DNA of 42,982 bases, from positions 1 through 42,982 of the IMG/VR virus record IMGVR_UViG_3300021090_000636; one strand, given 5' to 3'. The stretch's first letter is position 1; each line of letters opens with the position of its first letter. The notes beneath the pieces were generated by a model. That model did no database searches. It was not told where the DNA came from and was given only the letters and a program-made list of their open reading frames with translations. This document shows, one piece after another, positions 1 to 7,348 of this stretch. The translations under genes and the position numbers were made by a program. The DNA comes from a virus.

Positions 1-144
1 TTGTCATCCGGGTCAGTTGCAAAACGACAACCGCTGCTGTCCTTATCGAAGAGCTAATGCCGGATATGCCGTTCGTTATCTTCGACCCGGAGGGCGAATA
101 CTACGGGCTGAAAGAAAAGTATCCGGTGCTGATTGCCGGTTCCG
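1..144. repeat. Terminal overlap, left copy
   Basis: These bases repeat positions 42839-42982 (offset 42838). Positions 19-144 are identical. The only differences are at 2, 4, 13 and 18, and each is T here where the right copy has G. The overlap shows a circular or circularly permuted molecule of about 42,838 bp. The four clustered T calls look like read-end errors, because they destroy the P-loop of the gene that crosses the junction. Confidence 0.93.
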
Positions 145-1439
145 GTGCGAACGTGGAACTGCCGGTCACCGCACGTCAGGCGGGGGCGCTGGCGGAGTAT
201 GCGCTCGACCACCAGATGAGCGTGATTCTGGATACGAGCGATTTTGATGCGGACGAAGCCGCAGACTTTATGCTGGAATACCTCAGCCGGTTATGGGAGC
301 TTGCCGGGCAGCGCCGTGCGCCCTGCTGCATCGTGCTGGAAGAGGCGCATGAGTTTATCCCGCAGGCAGGGAAGCCGTCGCCGCTGGCAGCACTGCTGAC
401 GCGGATCGCGCTGCGCGGGCGGAAACGTGGGCTGGTGCTGATGATTGTCAACCAGCGCAGCAGCAATATCGCCAAAAACGTGCTGACGCAGGCGGGCATG
501 TTTTTCCTGCACCGGGTCGCCCATGCTGCTGATATGACCGTGTATAAAGATTTGATACCGGGATTGTCGGGCAAAGAAGTTGAGGCAATGGTGCGCGGGC
601 TGCAATCCGGGCAGGCGGTCTTTGTGCGCGGCGAGCAGGCGCAGGTGGTACAGATGCGGCAGCGGCATACGTCGCATGGAGGACCTACGCCGGGACTCGC
701 GGCTGCTCCGCTGCCGGTGATGGACAGCGATACGCTGGAAAGCCTGAAAAAATTTCTTCAGGCAGATACGCCACACCCTGCGGACGATGAGGCGGCGAAG
801 CTGCGGGCGATCATCCAGCGACAGGCGGAGCAGATCGCCATGCTGGAAACGCAACTCAAAGCGAGTGTGCAGGAAATCACGCGCCAGCGCGAACAAAAGG
901 TTGAATTCGCTCCGTCGACTCCGTTGCAGGCGTGGCAACCGAAGCCGTCGAAGTCCACCCCCGCATCCCCCCTCAGTCCCCCGCTACGCAGGGGGGAAGC
1001 TAACAGGGAGGGAGTACCGGGCGTAAATGGCAAAGCGGTGACTGTCCAATCACCGGCACCATTGACTGAAGTCCTCGCCGAGCGCCAGAAAAAACTTGAT
1101 GAGCGCATCATCAGCCAGCAGCGCAAGAAGCTGGGAGAAATTTGCAGCCAGATTAGTCAGCAGTCGTACATGCAGCGTCTAATGCTGGCGTATCTTATCG
1201 ACCATGATGCTGATGTTATCCCCGCCGGGAAACTCTCAGGAATAATCGGATACCCTGAAGACCGAATTAACAAACTGCCGCCAACTGGCTTACTCGATCT
1301 GAACCTGATTTGCCGGGACACGGGCAAGGCGCTGAACATGGGTTACTGGCTGAACGATGAGATACAGGCGGGTTATCCCAATCTGGAAGTGAAGGAAATT
1401 ATGGCGGCGCTACGCCGTGCCTGTGAGGTGTGGGGATGA
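1..1439 (+). CDS. HerA/FtsK-type ATPase, C-terminal part (continues from 42562)
   Basis: This is the larger part of a 571-residue protein whose first 277 nt are at 42562-42838. It is a P-loop ATPase of the HerA/DUF87 type, a family of hexameric DNA-translocating motors. Seen: Walker A GIRGSGKTT at about residues 94-102 (intact only in the right-end copy), then VIFDPEGEYY, Walker B IVLEEAHEF near residue 203, and a sensor-like VNQRSSNIAKNVLTQAG. A coiled segment follows around residues 370-400. A proline-rich stretch at about 412-433 is encoded by a C-rich repeat. The C-terminus (about 470-571) could fold as a winged helix. It is followed by a small membrane protein with a 4-nt overlap. The role (DNA pumping, partition or replication) is inferred. 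No NurA-like nuclease partner is seen. Confidence 0.85.
   Translation, partial: VIRVSCKTTTAAVLIEELMPDMPFVIFDPEGEYYGLKEKYPVLIAGSGANVELPVTARQAGALAEYALDHQMSVILDTSDFDADEAADFMLEYLSRLWELAGQRRAPCCIVLEEAHEFIPQAGKPSPLAALLTRIALRGRKRGLVLMIVNQRSSNIAKNVLTQAGMFFLHRVAHAADMTVYKDLIPGLSGKEVEAMVRGLQSGQAVFVRGEQAQVVQMRQRHTSHGGPTPGLAAAPLPVMDSDTLESLKKFLQADTPHPADDEAAKLRAIIQRQAEQIAMLETQLKASVQEITRQREQKVEFAPSTPLQAWQPKPSKSTPASPLSPPLRRGEANREGVPGVNGKAVTVQSPAPLTEVLAERQKKLDERIISQQRKKLGEICSQISQQSYMQRLMLAYLIDHDADVIPAGKLSGIIGYPEDRINKLPPTGLLDLNLICRDTGKALNMGYWLNDEIQAGYPNLEVKEIMAALRRACEVWG
958..999. repeat. C-rich palindromic repeat inside the ATPase gene
   Basis: The palindrome CCCCCGCTACGCAGGGGGG is preceded by a CCCCCCTCAGT tract. 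It lies in frame and encodes SPLSPPLRRGE in a linker before the C-terminal domain. It shares the sub-type at 26302 and 30470. Confidence 0.85.
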
Positions 1440-1666
1440 AAAAGAAATCGAATTTAAGTAACACGGTGGGATTGATGTTTTTCGTACTGGTCGTGCTTCT
1501 GGTGGTTGTATTTCTGCTGGCTGGTCTGGCGGGTCTCATCACCGCGGTTGTCGGTGCACTGGCGGGTTCTTTGTTCGGTGGGCTGATGGTTTTGCAATCT
1601 GTATCTGAAGGCGAAGTCACAGCGACGATGCTGGATGATGCTGAGAAAGGCAAGCGAAAGAAGTGA
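1436..1666 (+). CDS. Small hydrophobic membrane protein
   Basis: This is a 76-residue protein with a short basic N-terminus (MKKKSN). One long or two adjacent membrane segments follow, from about residue 9 to 52, rich in V, L, A and G. The tail is charged and ends in KGKRKK. The start codon overlaps the ATPase stop (ATGA), so translation is probably coupled to it. It may anchor the ATPase at the membrane, but this rests only on position. No family is recognised. Confidence 0.75.
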   Translation: MKKKSNLSNTVGLMFFVLVVLLVVVFLLAGLAGLITAVVGALAGSLFGGLMVLQSVSEGEVTATMLDDAEKGKRKK

Positions 1667-1733
1667 TTACGCGGGTCAGAGTTTTTCGCTCTGACAGACG
1701 ACGATGTGAAATACATTCGCAGCTTATAGACAT

Positions 1734-1757
1734 GGGCGGGCAAGCCTTGCCCCTACA
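1734..1757. repeat. GGGC...GCCCCTACA palindromic repeat
   Basis: The arms GGGCAAG and CTTGCCC are followed by CTACA. The repeat ends 10 bp before the start of the exonuclease gene. Other copies are at 2963, 5917, 13595 and 30000. Confidence 0.8.
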
Positions 1758-1767
1758 CGGAGGGATT

Positions 1768-2955
1768 ATGCTTACGCGAGGCGATGTGGCAAAGATGCAG
1801 AAAAGTTTTGAGGCGTGCCAGGATTGGGATGTCATGCTTAATTCGATGATTGTGCTGGATATTCAGCCAGGGCAAATCCGCGAGACGGCAGATATGTTCA
1901 AGGTCGATTTTCATGATGCTCTTATCATCGAGATTGTGCATCACGGGATGACGGCGGCAAACCCCACCCCAACCTTCCCCGCAAGCAGGGAGGGAGGACA
2001 GGGCGAGTCGGTGACGGTGTTCATCAACCCGCTGTGGACGAAGCATTGTGTCATCAGCATCCGGCACTATCTCAGCAGCAAAGCTAATCCCACCTGGGAA
2101 TGCCGAACGGAAAGCGGAGACAAGATTTATATCCGCCAGGCGAACAAGAAGCTGTGGTTCGACGCAGGCTATGAACAACTTGAAGAGATGGCACTCGAAG
2201 AGGTTGCGATGGCAAAGATCGAGTGTTACACGATACCTGGCAAAGACAACTTCATTGACGTTCAGCATGTCGTCCCCTGTGGGATTCTGGCATTGCCGAT
2301 TGCAGCACCTGCGCCGAAGCTGGAACTGGATCAACGACAGCGGCATGTTGCGCGTTGGGCGGCGAATTTGATGGCGGCGGGTGACTTCATCGTGTGGGAT
2401 ACCGAGACAACTGGACTCGAAACCGAGGATGAAATTGTGGAAATCGGTGTGGTCGCGCTGGATGAGACCATTCTGTATCAATCACTCATCAAGCCGGTTG
2501 ACTCATCGCGGCTGCTGATTGCGGGCAAGAACGGCAAGCGCCCGGTGGACATCCACCATATCACGCCGGAGATGCTTGAGGATAAGCCGGGCATCGGGGC
2601 TGTGCTGGAGAATATCCGGGCGGCGATGGGCGATAAGAACTGGGTGGGATTCAACGTGGAGTATGACGAGCGGATGCTGCGCCAGTCGATGACGCTGGCA
2701 CAGGTTGAACGGTCCGCATTTATCATGCCAGCATCTGAGCCATTTCCGTTTGACAGGTGCGTGATGTTGAAGTATGCGGAGTTCGTCGGGACCTTGCAGA
2801 AAGGTTCTTATCGCTGGTGGTCGCTGGATGATGCGTGCGAGGCGATGAAGGTGAAGGTCGATGACCTGACTCCGCACCGGGCAGCGAGTGATGCGATTGC
2901 TACGCTGCGGCTGTTGAAGGCGCTCGCGGCGCTGCATGATGGTACGCCATTTTAA
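1768..2955 (+). CDS. DnaQ-like 3'-5' exonuclease (DEDDh family)
   Basis: This is a 395-residue protein. The second half is a DnaQ/epsilon-type exonuclease. Seen: Exo I DTETTGLE, a HHITPEML loop, Exo II NVEYDERML and Exo III PHRAASDA, giving the D, E, D, H and D residues of the DEDDh site. It would remove nucleotides from DNA 3' ends (proofreading or end trimming). The first 190 residues are not recognised. They carry an in-frame C-rich repeat at about residues 65-78 (PTPTFPASREGG). The start is chosen at ATG 1768 because ACGGAGGGA lies just upstream. An in-frame start at 1663 would read through a palindromic repeat. No phage DNA polymerase is present, so it may help the host polymerase. Confidence 0.88.
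   Translation: MLTRGDVAKMQKSFEACQDWDVMLNSMIVLDIQPGQIRETADMFKVDFHDALIIEIVHHGMTAANPTPTFPASREGGQGESVTVFINPLWTKHCVISIRHYLSSKANPTWECRTESGDKIYIRQANKKLWFDAGYEQLEEMALEEVAMAKIECYTIPGKDNFIDVQHVVPCGILALPIAAPAPKLELDQRQRHVARWAANLMAAGDFIVWDTETTGLETEDEIVEIGVVALDETILYQSLIKPVDSSRLLIAGKNGKRPVDIHHITPEMLEDKPGIGAVLENIRAAMGDKNWVGFNVEYDERMLRQSMTLAQVERSAFIMPASEPFPFDRCVMLKYAEFVGTLQKGSYRWWSLDDACEAMKVKVDDLTPHRAASDAIATLRLLKALAALHDGTPF
1961..1999. repeat. C-rich palindromic repeat inside the exonuclease gene
   Basis: The sequence CCCCACCCCAACC is followed by TTCCCCGCAAGCAGGGAGGG. It stays in frame and adds about 13 residues in the uncharacterised N-terminal region. Confidence 0.85.
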
Positions 2956-2962
2956 TTAGCCT

Positions 2963-3025
2963 GGGCATGGCACGCCATGCCCCTACAATTTCGACCCCTC
3001 TCCAGCGGCTGCGATTGGAGAGGGG
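2963..3025. repeat. Two palindromic repeats in the leader of the SSB-tail gene
   Basis: First comes a GGGCATGGC/GCCATGCCC palindrome followed by CTACA (2963-2987). Then comes CCCCTCTCCA...TTGGAGAGGGG (2995-3025). Both repeat families therefore sit side by side in one 95-bp gap between genes. Confidence 0.8.
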
Positions 3026-3050
3026 GCTTATATTATCTGAGGTGAAGACG

Positions 3051-3563
3051 ATGAAACCCAAACCTGTACGCACGATGAAGGAATTCATTTTTAAATTAAA
3101 GGCGTTTCCGACGCGCGATAAGGCGCTGGCTGAGGCTCGCGCTACGCTGAACTCATACCACCATGATAATCCGGGTCAGCCGCCTGTCTTCGTGGCGCTG
3201 CTATCAGATGGTGAGGGCTTCCGGGGCGTTCTAAATCCGGGCGATGTGCGATCCAGACTTCAGATTGATGCGATTGCCAGCCGATATGGATGGCGGGTGG
3301 AATACGTGGCGGAGGCGGATGTGCCGGGCGGAAATCTGCGGGCAGTATGTTCGCAAGGGAATGAAGGTGCAGGTGACTGGCATCCCGAATGCGAGAGCGT
3401 ATCTCGACCAGCAGAACAGGCGCGGGCTTCGCTGGATTTGACGGCTCACAATATCGAGTTTGCCAGCCGTGCGCCAGAGGATCATAATGCTGATGGCGGC
3501 GATTATGACACGAGCTATGCGCCTGCGCCGGGTGGCTCTGACATGGATGATATTCCGTTTTGA
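3051..3563 (+). CDS. Protein with SSB C-terminal tail; probably a damaged or chimeric SSB
   Basis: As read, this is a 170-residue protein starting at ATG 3051 after TGAGGTGAAG. Its end is SSB-like: ARASLDLTAHNIEF, a flexible acidic linker, then DMDDIPF, the tip that binds replication proteins in bacterial SSBs. The upstream OB-fold segment is missing in this frame. The +1 frame at about 3328-3417 reads AEICGQYVRKGMKVQVTG and AYLDQQN, which match the middle of an SSB. The SSB-like sequence is thus split between two frames, with no N-terminal OB strands seen. The first 90 residues are unrecognised. It may be a sequencing frameshift, a degraded SSB or a fusion. Confidence 0.6.
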   Translation: MKPKPVRTMKEFIFKLKAFPTRDKALAEARATLNSYHHDNPGQPPVFVALLSDGEGFRGVLNPGDVRSRLQIDAIASRYGWRVEYVAEADVPGGNLRAVCSQGNEGAGDWHPECESVSRPAEQARASLDLTAHNIEFASRAPEDHNADGGDYDTSYAPAPGGSDMDDIPF

Positions 3564-3577
3564 TTGTGATAACAGGT

Positions 3578-3587
3578 TTTCTGCCAG
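3578..3587 (+). repeat. TTTCTGCCAG short repeat
   Basis: This is one of about a dozen copies, several degenerate, found between genes and usually beside a hairpin. This copy lies 18 bp before the next start codon. Confidence 0.6.
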
Positions 3588-3605
3588 GATAATCGAGGTA
3601 GCTAT

Positions 3606-3803
3606 ATGACACGGAAAAAGCGGGTATTGCAAGCAGTCCTCTATCTTTTGGCTATGGCGCTGGCGCTGGGTATGGTGGGAACAAGGTTTATTGACCCATC
3701 GCTCACGGAGACGGAATTGTTTTTGCGCTACTGGTGGCTGTATATACCAGGATGCGTTGTCGCGCTGCTGCTGGCATTTGCTGCTGCGAGACTGGGTGAG
3801 TAG
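3606..3803 (+). CDS. Small membrane protein, two membrane segments
   Basis: This is a 65-residue protein with a basic N-terminus (MTRKKR). It has hydrophobic spans at about 8-26 and 44-61, separated by a short acidic loop (DPSLTETE). No family is recognised. It sits in the early operon between the SSB-tail gene and a small unknown gene. The weak RBS is CGAGGTAGC. Confidence 0.6.
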   Translation: MTRKKRVLQAVLYLLAMALALGMVGTRFIDPSLTETELFLRYWWLYIPGCVVALLLAFAAARLGE

Positions 3804-3809
3804 GACGAT

Positions 3810-4103
3810 ATGAGCAACCCGAATGATTTTTTAAAGCACGCGCAGGCGGCTGTGACGGCTGCGGCAATCCTGCAAAAGTTCGATGTGGAACCTGCTTTGA
3901 TGCTGGAAACGGCATATCGCAAGCGGATTCGTAAAGTACCGGACGAGATTTCGGCACAATCGGCGAAACGTTTTGCCGAAATGACACGGGGCATTCCGGT
4001 GACTCCTGACGAGGCGCTGCTGATTTACTATCGTGTTTGTGAAGGTATGTGGCAGCGTATGACGGCGGATGAGCAGCGGCAATGGCTGCTGAAGGTGGAG
4101 TGA
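3810..4103 (+). CDS. Hypothetical protein
   Basis: This is a 97-residue soluble, mostly helical protein of mixed charge, beginning MSNPNDFLKH. It starts 6 bp after the previous stop, and its stop overlaps the next start (TGATG). These features support a real gene in a tightly packed operon. No motif is recognised. Confidence 0.6.
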   Translation: MSNPNDFLKHAQAAVTAAAILQKFDVEPALMLETAYRKRIRKVPDEISAQSAKRFAEMTRGIPVTPDEALLIYYRVCEGMWQRMTADEQRQWLLKVE

Positions 4104-4432
4104 TGACGTACTATCGCATCATCGAATTGAACGGGTTTCCGTCTCCGCACATCAGGATTCGCCAGCAGCGTGCCAGCGCGACGGATATGGATACTGCAAA
4201 GCGTCTGGCTGAGAAGGTTGTGCTTAGTCCGGCAAACCCGAATTGTTGTGGCGCACTGATTGTTGAAGATGACGACGGGCGCTGTTATCCGCTGCTGACA
4301 GTGATTGCGGAGTACGAGTACACCATCAGCGAACATACCGGAAACGGTTACCTGAAGTTCATCGGGTATCGATATGATGACGACCCGGTACGGTGCTTTC
4401 TGAATTATGGCTATGTTGGACAGAGAGTGTAG
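4103..4432 (+). CDS. Hypothetical protein
   Basis: This is a 109-residue protein. It begins MTYYRIIELNG at the ATG that overlaps the previous stop. It contains a possible beta-rich region (GALIVEDDDGRCYPLLTVIAEYEYTI). No family is recognised. The coupling by overlap favours this start. Confidence 0.6.
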   Translation: MTYYRIIELNGFPSPHIRIRQQRASATDMDTAKRLAEKVVLSPANPNCCGALIVEDDDGRCYPLLTVIAEYEYTISEHTGNGYLKFIGYRYDDDPVRCFLNYGYVGQRV

Positions 4433-4461
4433 GGGCGGATTTTTAGAAAGGAACATATCAC

Positions 4462-4707
4462 ATGCCTAAAAAATACACACTGACCTGGCACGATGAAGAA
4501 ACCGGCGACCACGTTCAGACTGTTGAATATCACGAAAGTTTCGGCAGTAGTCCGCCATGCCCAAAGTGCGGCAAGAAAACCCATTACTGGGAAGGGCAAA
4601 TCGACCAGGATTTTATGGGCAATGATATTCAGGGCTGGAACTACGTTTGCTATGAGTGCCGCATCGGGACAAAAGCCGAAGAACTGGATGATGAATACGA
4701 TGGATGA
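4462..4707 (+). CDS. Small zinc-ribbon protein
   Basis: This is an 81-residue protein with two cysteine pairs, PPCPKCGKK and YVCYECRIG, spaced about 35 residues apart as in a zinc ribbon. The rest is acidic. The start follows GAAAGGAACATATCAC. It may bind nucleic acid or a polymerase, but no exact family is recognised. Confidence 0.65.
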   Translation: MPKKYTLTWHDEETGDHVQTVEYHESFGSSPPCPKCGKKTHYWEGQIDQDFMGNDIQGWNYVCYECRIGTKAEELDDEYDG

Positions 4708-5020
4708 AATCACAGTAATTTCCCGCCCGCAATCAGACATCGAAGACGATGAAGTGTATCAGCAGACCATGCTGAATATCGTCGCCGGAATCCTGCGCTG
4801 GCTTGACCGCCCGGAAAATAGATGGTGGAAAGATGCGTTCACGCAGCACCAGTCATGGCAGGTCTATGACCTGTGCATTCCCGATGCGCTGTGGGCTGCG
4901 CTCGGTGCTGCCTGGCTTGCAAACCGGCAGGTCTCTACCACCAGTCAACTGCTGCTGTGGGATGACGCGATGTATCAGGTCACGACGATGATTTGCCTGC
5001 CGCAATCGGCGCTTGAATAG
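4691..5020 (+). CDS. Hypothetical protein
   Basis: This is a 109-residue protein (MNTMDEITVISRP...) that overlaps the zinc-ribbon gene by 17 nt. A second ATG at 4700 would shorten the overlap. It is rich in tryptophan and leucine with several predicted helices. It ends the first early gene cluster and is followed by a 270-bp regulatory gap. Function unknown. Confidence 0.55.
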   Translation: MNTMDEITVISRPQSDIEDDEVYQQTMLNIVAGILRWLDRPENRWWKDAFTQHQSWQVYDLCIPDALWAALGAAWLANRQVSTTSQLLLWDDAMYQVTTMICLPQSALE

Positions 5021-5065
5021 TTGTCCCATTAGCTCAAGCCGCCGCAAAAATAAGCTCGAAAGTGG

Positions 5066-5206
5066 TATAATTGTTCTATCGAAATGGCAAACGCCCGCGC
5101 TGTTTTCGCAGCCGGGCGCACGAGCAATCACTATAAGGAGTGAGGCTGTGAAGAATTGACATTCTGCCAGCACAGCCCGTTTCTCAGCACGGGAACGGGC
5201 TTTTCT
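5066..5206 (+). ncRNA. Candidate small RNA or leader with its own promoter and terminator
   Basis: An extended -10 box (TGGTATAAT at 5063-5071) would start a transcript near 5078. The transcript would hold a bulged hairpin, CGCCCG-C-GCTG / CAGC-CGGGCG (5092-5118). It would end at an intrinsic terminator (AGCCCGTT / AACGGGCT then TTTTCTC, 5174-5206). It could also encode a 19-residue peptide (ATG 5084 to TGA 5143). Whether it acts as RNA or peptide is unknown. Confidence 0.4.
5174..5206 (+). terminator. Intrinsic terminator
   Basis: An 8-bp stem, AGCCCGTT (5174-5181) with AACGGGCT (5194-5201), has a 12-nt loop. A T-rich tract follows. The short repeat ATTCTGCCAG (5161-5170) lies just before it. 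Confidence 0.7.
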
Positions 5207-5221
5207 CATCTTTCTCTAATG

Positions 5222-5248
5222 TATAATACTCCTAATTAGGAGTATTAT
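5222..5248 (+). promoter_or_regulatory. 26-bp perfect palindrome overlapping a TATAAT box
   Basis: Positions 5223-5248 are a perfect inverted repeat with half-site ATAATACTCCTAA. A TATAAT at 5222-5227 overlaps its left arm. The next gene begins 44 bp downstream. This is the arrangement of a repressor operator on a -10 element. No strong -35 box is seen. Confidence 0.6.
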
Positions 5249-5291
5249 TTAAGTATGGAGTGCAATAAGGCACTCGCAGAGGAGACCGAAA

Positions 5292-5885
5292 ATGAACATC
5301 AGCACAAATCAGGGAACAGAAGTCATCAAGTGGTTGGAAGCGGGCAAAGAAGTCACGTTCAAATATGAGAGCGACCCGGTTCGCAAAGTCGCCCGGTTCG
5401 TTCGTATCGAAGCCAGATATTATCGCTTCGAAAACGGCAAGTCCAATTTTGAAAACGAAACACTTCCTGTCGAAACGTACCTGGAAAAATTCAATGAAAT
5501 CTCAAGCCGCAGCACGACTCGCGGTGGTACCATCGTCTTCCTGTTCGAAGACAACGAAGGCAACCAATTTTCTCACTCAGGCGGATTATTCTGGACGGAT
5601 GACTCTGAAGTTCAACCGGTGATTGTGGCATCAGAATCAGATGCAGAAGTATTTATCGGCGCGGTGGTAGAAGTCCCGATTTACTGCGGAGTAAAGAATT
5701 TCGAGGCAGTTGTAGTCGAAGCCACCAGCAGCGCTTTTATCGGTAATCGTGCCTCACGCATCTGGAATCTGGCTGTCTATCCCGATAATCCAGCCTACAA
5801 ATTGTTTGTTGATGAAGCCCGGCGCGATGGCAAGCCGTATATCTTCGCCAGTAGTTCGCGGCATCACTTCACTGTCAAAGCGTAA
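5292..5885 (+). CDS. Hypothetical protein
   Basis: This is a 197-residue soluble protein (MNISTNQGTEVIKWLEAGKE...). Its base composition is less G+C-rich than its neighbours. It has a good RBS (GAGGAGACC). It is probably beta-rich with aromatic residues throughout. No family is recognised. It stands alone behind the 26-bp palindrome and is therefore likely regulated separately, perhaps as an early or lysogeny gene. Confidence 0.6.
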   Translation: MNISTNQGTEVIKWLEAGKEVTFKYESDPVRKVARFVRIEARYYRFENGKSNFENETLPVETYLEKFNEISSRSTTRGGTIVFLFEDNEGNQFSHSGGLFWTDDSEVQPVIVASESDAEVFIGAVVEVPIYCGVKNFEAVVVEATSSAFIGNRASRIWNLAVYPDNPAYKLFVDEARRDGKPYIFASSSRHHFTVKA

Positions 5886-5916
5886 ATGGCAAATCCCGGC
5901 TTGCGCCAGGACTCGT

Positions 5917-5945
5917 TGTAGGGGCGGCGCTGTGAACGCCGCCCC
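5917..5945. repeat. GGGC...GCCCCTACA repeat, inverted copy
   Basis: TGTAG is followed by the 9-bp arms GGGGCGGCG and CGCCGCCCC around a 7-nt loop. It lies in the gap between two genes and may also slow transcription. Confidence 0.8.
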
Positions 5946-5999
5946 ACTATCTTAATCGAAATAGTTCCGGGGCGCGACGGGATACGCGCAGGAAAAATC

Positions 6000-6542
6000 A
6001 TGAGCAACAACACGAACAAATCAGCAGCTTTGCGCCTTATCGACGCATACCGCCATATCCTGGCGGCATCAGCCACGCCACGCGAAATCACAGCCGGCAG
6101 CGTTTTGCATATTGCGGCAGCAGCTATCAATGCCGCCCACCCCGTACTATTTGCGGACGATGATGATTTGGCGGCGGCAGTCGCCGGGGAACTGCTGCGA
6201 AATTTTCGCCTCGAATTGCACAGCGAACCCGGCTTACGTGCCACGCAGGATTTTGCAAGCGTCATTGTCCGGGATATTTATGTGTCGGCTTACAATCGCG
6301 ACAAGGCGGCATTCGCGCCCAAAAGCCGCCGCCTTGACCTGCTGCTGTCGGCTTTATCGACAGTGGATGTCGATAAGCCGGTGACGGTGACTCAGCTTGC
6401 GGCGCGGGCGGGCGTTGTGCGCAGGACGGTACAGGACGCGATTGAGACGGGGCGCATCCCCGCTGAAAAATTCGGGAATACCTATGCTATCCGCGCCGAT
6501 GATGCGGCTGTATTCATCGCCAGTCGCCGTTCGCCAGAATAA
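6000..6542 (+). CDS. Protein with C-terminal excisionase/MerR-like HTH
   Basis: This is a 180-residue protein. The last 55 residues carry a helix-turn-helix of the excisionase/MerR-like kind: VTVTQLAARAGVVRRTVQDA, then a GRIPAEKFGNTYAI wing and DDAAVFI. The first 120 residues are alanine-rich helices of unknown role. It probably binds DNA, perhaps as a transcription or recombination factor. The next gene's start overlaps its stop. Confidence 0.65.
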   Translation: MSNNTNKSAALRLIDAYRHILAASATPREITAGSVLHIAAAAINAAHPVLFADDDDLAAAVAGELLRNFRLELHSEPGLRATQDFASVIVRDIYVSAYNRDKAAFAPKSRRLDLLLSALSTVDVDKPVTVTQLAARAGVVRRTVQDAIETGRIPAEKFGNTYAIRADDAAVFIASRRSPE

Positions 6543-6784
6543 TGATTAATCGTCTTCTGGCAGCCGGGGCGCTCACTGCAAAGGTGCAGCGCCCCAATTA
6601 CGCCAATCGCATTTATAAGGGCGGCATTGTCACGGTGTCCGTCGTGGCGAATGGCTACGATGTGCGCTATGAATCGCCCGAAGTGCCTGAGTATCTCGTT
6701 CGCGCTTTCCCGGCAGGCGAGGAGGCGGCACTCGAAAGCTACATGCTGGTGCTGGCAGATGCAAAGCGCTGGCGCAAACTGTAA
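6542..6784 (+). CDS. Hypothetical protein
   Basis: This is an 80-residue protein whose ATG overlaps the previous stop (TAATG). Its 5' end includes a GGGGCGC...GCGCCCC inverted repeat. No motif is recognised. Coupling to the HTH gene suggests related use. Confidence 0.5.
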   Translation: MINRLLAAGALTAKVQRPNYANRIYKGGIVTVSVVANGYDVRYESPEVPEYLVRAFPAGEEAALESYMLVLADAKRWRKL

Positions 6785-6800
6785 AAAAACTTATATAAAT

Positions 6801-6852
6801 GTTGTGACTGGTGTGTAAAACTATTGACCAGTCGCAACACCTATGGTATGAT
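6801..6852 (+). promoter_or_regulatory. Strong promoter with an inverted-repeat operator
   Basis: A -35 TTGACC (6824-6829) and -10 TATGAT (6847-6852) are spaced 17 bp apart. The arms GTTGTGACTGGT (6801-6812) and ACCAGTCGCAAC (6827-6838) form an inverted repeat with one mismatch, and one arm overlaps the -35 box. A dimeric regulator is expected to bind here. Confidence 0.7.
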
Positions 6853-6877
6853 TCTTTTATCAAATGAGGAGAAAGAC

Positions 6878-7348
6878 ATGTTTGGAAAACCGCTGACCCC
6901 TGAAGAAAAAGCCGCCCGTGAAGCTGAAATCACCGCTGACGAATCGACCCGCCTGGCTGCCGAAGCCGCCCGCCGTGAAAAAATCGCGGTTGCCCGCGCC
7001 GCCGCTGAAGCAAAAGCCGCCAGTGTCACGCCGGCGTTAAAAACCATCGTCGCGAACAGGCGCACGCTGGAAATCGGAAAACTGTATGCCCTGCGTAATT
7101 GTACATTCCAGGTGTACGACCCGGCAACGCTGACCCACAAACAGGTTGACGCAGTGCATTCGATGCTGCGCGACCTGGGGATTATCACCGTCATCGGTGA
7201 ACGCATCCCGGCAAAAGACTTTTATCCGTTTATCGATGTGCTGTTTCAATTCATGCGGCACGAAATCGTCGAGGGAACATTCACGGCGATTACCGGCATC
7301 GAACTGAACCTGTCCACATTCAACGGTATGAGCGACCACAATCTATGA
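6878..7348 (+). CDS. Hypothetical protein with helical N-terminus
   Basis: This is a 156-residue protein. Residues 5-50 form an alanine/glutamate/lysine-rich helix, possibly a coiled coil. The following domain (about 60-156) is unrecognised. The start at 6878 follows AATGAGGAGAAAGAC and lies 26 bp after the -10 box. As the first gene of a strongly promoted unit it is probably abundant. Its stop overlaps the next start (ATGA). Confidence 0.6.
   Translation: MFGKPLTPEEKAAREAEITADESTRLAAEAARREKIAVARAAAEAKAASVTPALKTIVANRRTLEIGKLYALRNCTFQVYDPATLTHKQVDAVHSMLRDLGIITVIGERIPAKDFYPFIDVLFQFMRHEIVEGTFTAITGIELNLSTFNGMSDHNL

Noticed and set aside
1-144. Terminal repeat taken as a natural direct terminal repeat of a linear phage
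   Set aside because: The mismatches are clustered and all G to T at the outer end, and they break a conserved P-loop. An assembly overlap of a circular map is simpler, although true permuted ends cannot be excluded.
3244-3441. Separate small gene in the +1 frame within the SSB-tail gene
   Set aside because: Its similarity is to the middle of an SSB and it lacks an RBS. A frameshift or decay is more likely than an overlapping gene.
5156-5161. TTGACA as a -35 promoter box
   Set aside because: No -10 hexamer is found 15-19 bp downstream, where the terminator hairpin begins.
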